A stretch of 14,236 nucleotides of DNA from Cyanobacteria bacterium UBA9971 (GTDB taxonomy: Bacteria; Cyanobacteriota; Vampirovibrionia; Gastranaerophilales; UBA9971): positions 46,207 to 60,442 of the forward strand of contig DNRP01000171.1 in the NCBI GenBank assembly GCA_003499955.1. Direction: 5' to 3'. Below, one piece after another: positions 14,171 through 14,236 of this stretch. Below the pieces are notes generated by a model that worked only from the letters and a program-made list of their open reading frames with translations, made no database searches and was not told the origin of the DNA. Both the position numbers and the translations under genes were made by a program. Positions within the stretch are counted from its first letter, which is position 1. Each line of letters opens with the position of its first letter.

Positions 14171-14236
14171 CTAAAACAAACCTTTTTGAATGGAGGAAAC
14201 GGGATACCCGAGATGCCTGTATGCTTCGGGAGAAGC
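14171..14236 (-). CDS. C-terminal end of an unidentified minus-strand gene (cut by window edge)
   Basis: Reading inward from the window edge on the minus strand, an open frame encodes EAYRHLGYPVSSIQKGLF and stops with TAG at 14173-14171, 11 nt before the YibE/F start. The stop overlaps that gene's Shine-Dalgarno, a typical operon junction. The 21 visible residues are too few to name the protein. Confidence 0.45.
   Translation of the reverse strand, partial: ASPEAYRHLGYPVSSIQKGLF

Noticed and set aside
14189..14220. CGGGATACCCG dyad near the right edge as an RNA element
   Set aside because: It falls in the open C-terminal frame of the minus-strand gene cut by the window and is more simply explained as coding.
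1..14236. CRISPR array, insertion sequence, prophage or defence island
   Set aside because: No regularly spaced repeats, transposase, integrase or recognisable defence genes were seen on either strand; the WYL pair alone does not establish a defence locus.

Overview
The window is AT-rich, densely coded bacterial chromosome. The genes point to a Gram-negative-type relative of the Cyanobacteriota, most likely a non-photosynthetic, fermentative lineage such as Vampirovibrionia/Melainabacteria. This placement is inference. It rests on low GC, a TyrA that closely resembles cyanobacterial arogenate dehydrogenases as I remember them, a BioB whose cysteine pattern fits the obligate-anaerobe type, and a pair of WYL regulators. 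No phage, IS, CRISPR or defence module is visible.

Layout. Positions 1-122 hold the N-terminus of a secreted protein on the minus strand, cut by the window edge. Positions 123-691 hold a tRNA-Ser(CGA) flanked by REP-like palindromic repeats of the 'GTCATTGCGAG', 'GTCATTCTGAG', 'GTCACCCTGAG' and 'TTCAGCATGAC' types. nadE (glutamine-dependent NAD+ synthetase) follows. A short promoter region with overlapping dyads then leads into two tandem, divergent WYL-domain regulators. A 26-bp perfect palindrome closes the second regulator gene, and an AT-rich gap of about 316 bp follows.

From 4756 to 11450 seven genes lie head to tail with gaps of 20 nt or less, or 4-nt overlaps: a CAT-type amino-acid permease, bioB, ruvA, tyrA, gmk, coaBC and a Nif3-like protein. 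The run ends in a clear rho-independent terminator (11513-11546), so it looks like one transcription unit. It combines amino-acid uptake, biotin, tyrosine, guanine-nucleotide and coenzyme A synthesis with Holliday-junction processing. mtaB (tRNA t6A methylthiotransferase) follows under its own promoter. It converges on a minus-strand YibE/F-family membrane protein, which is preceded by the last codons of another minus-strand gene at the window edge.

Most of the window is housekeeping. The observations most worth a second look are: (i) an in-frame palindromic insertion of about 25 codons inside coaBC, right after the conserved KIKK loop, resembling Rickettsia palindromic elements; (ii) the tandem WYL pair, in which the second copy has lost the conserved RLDRI residues, with candidate operator dyads over its promoter; (iii) a BioB with Ser replacing an auxiliary-cluster Cys and extra cysteines elsewhere; and (iv) the REP-like repeat field around the tRNA.
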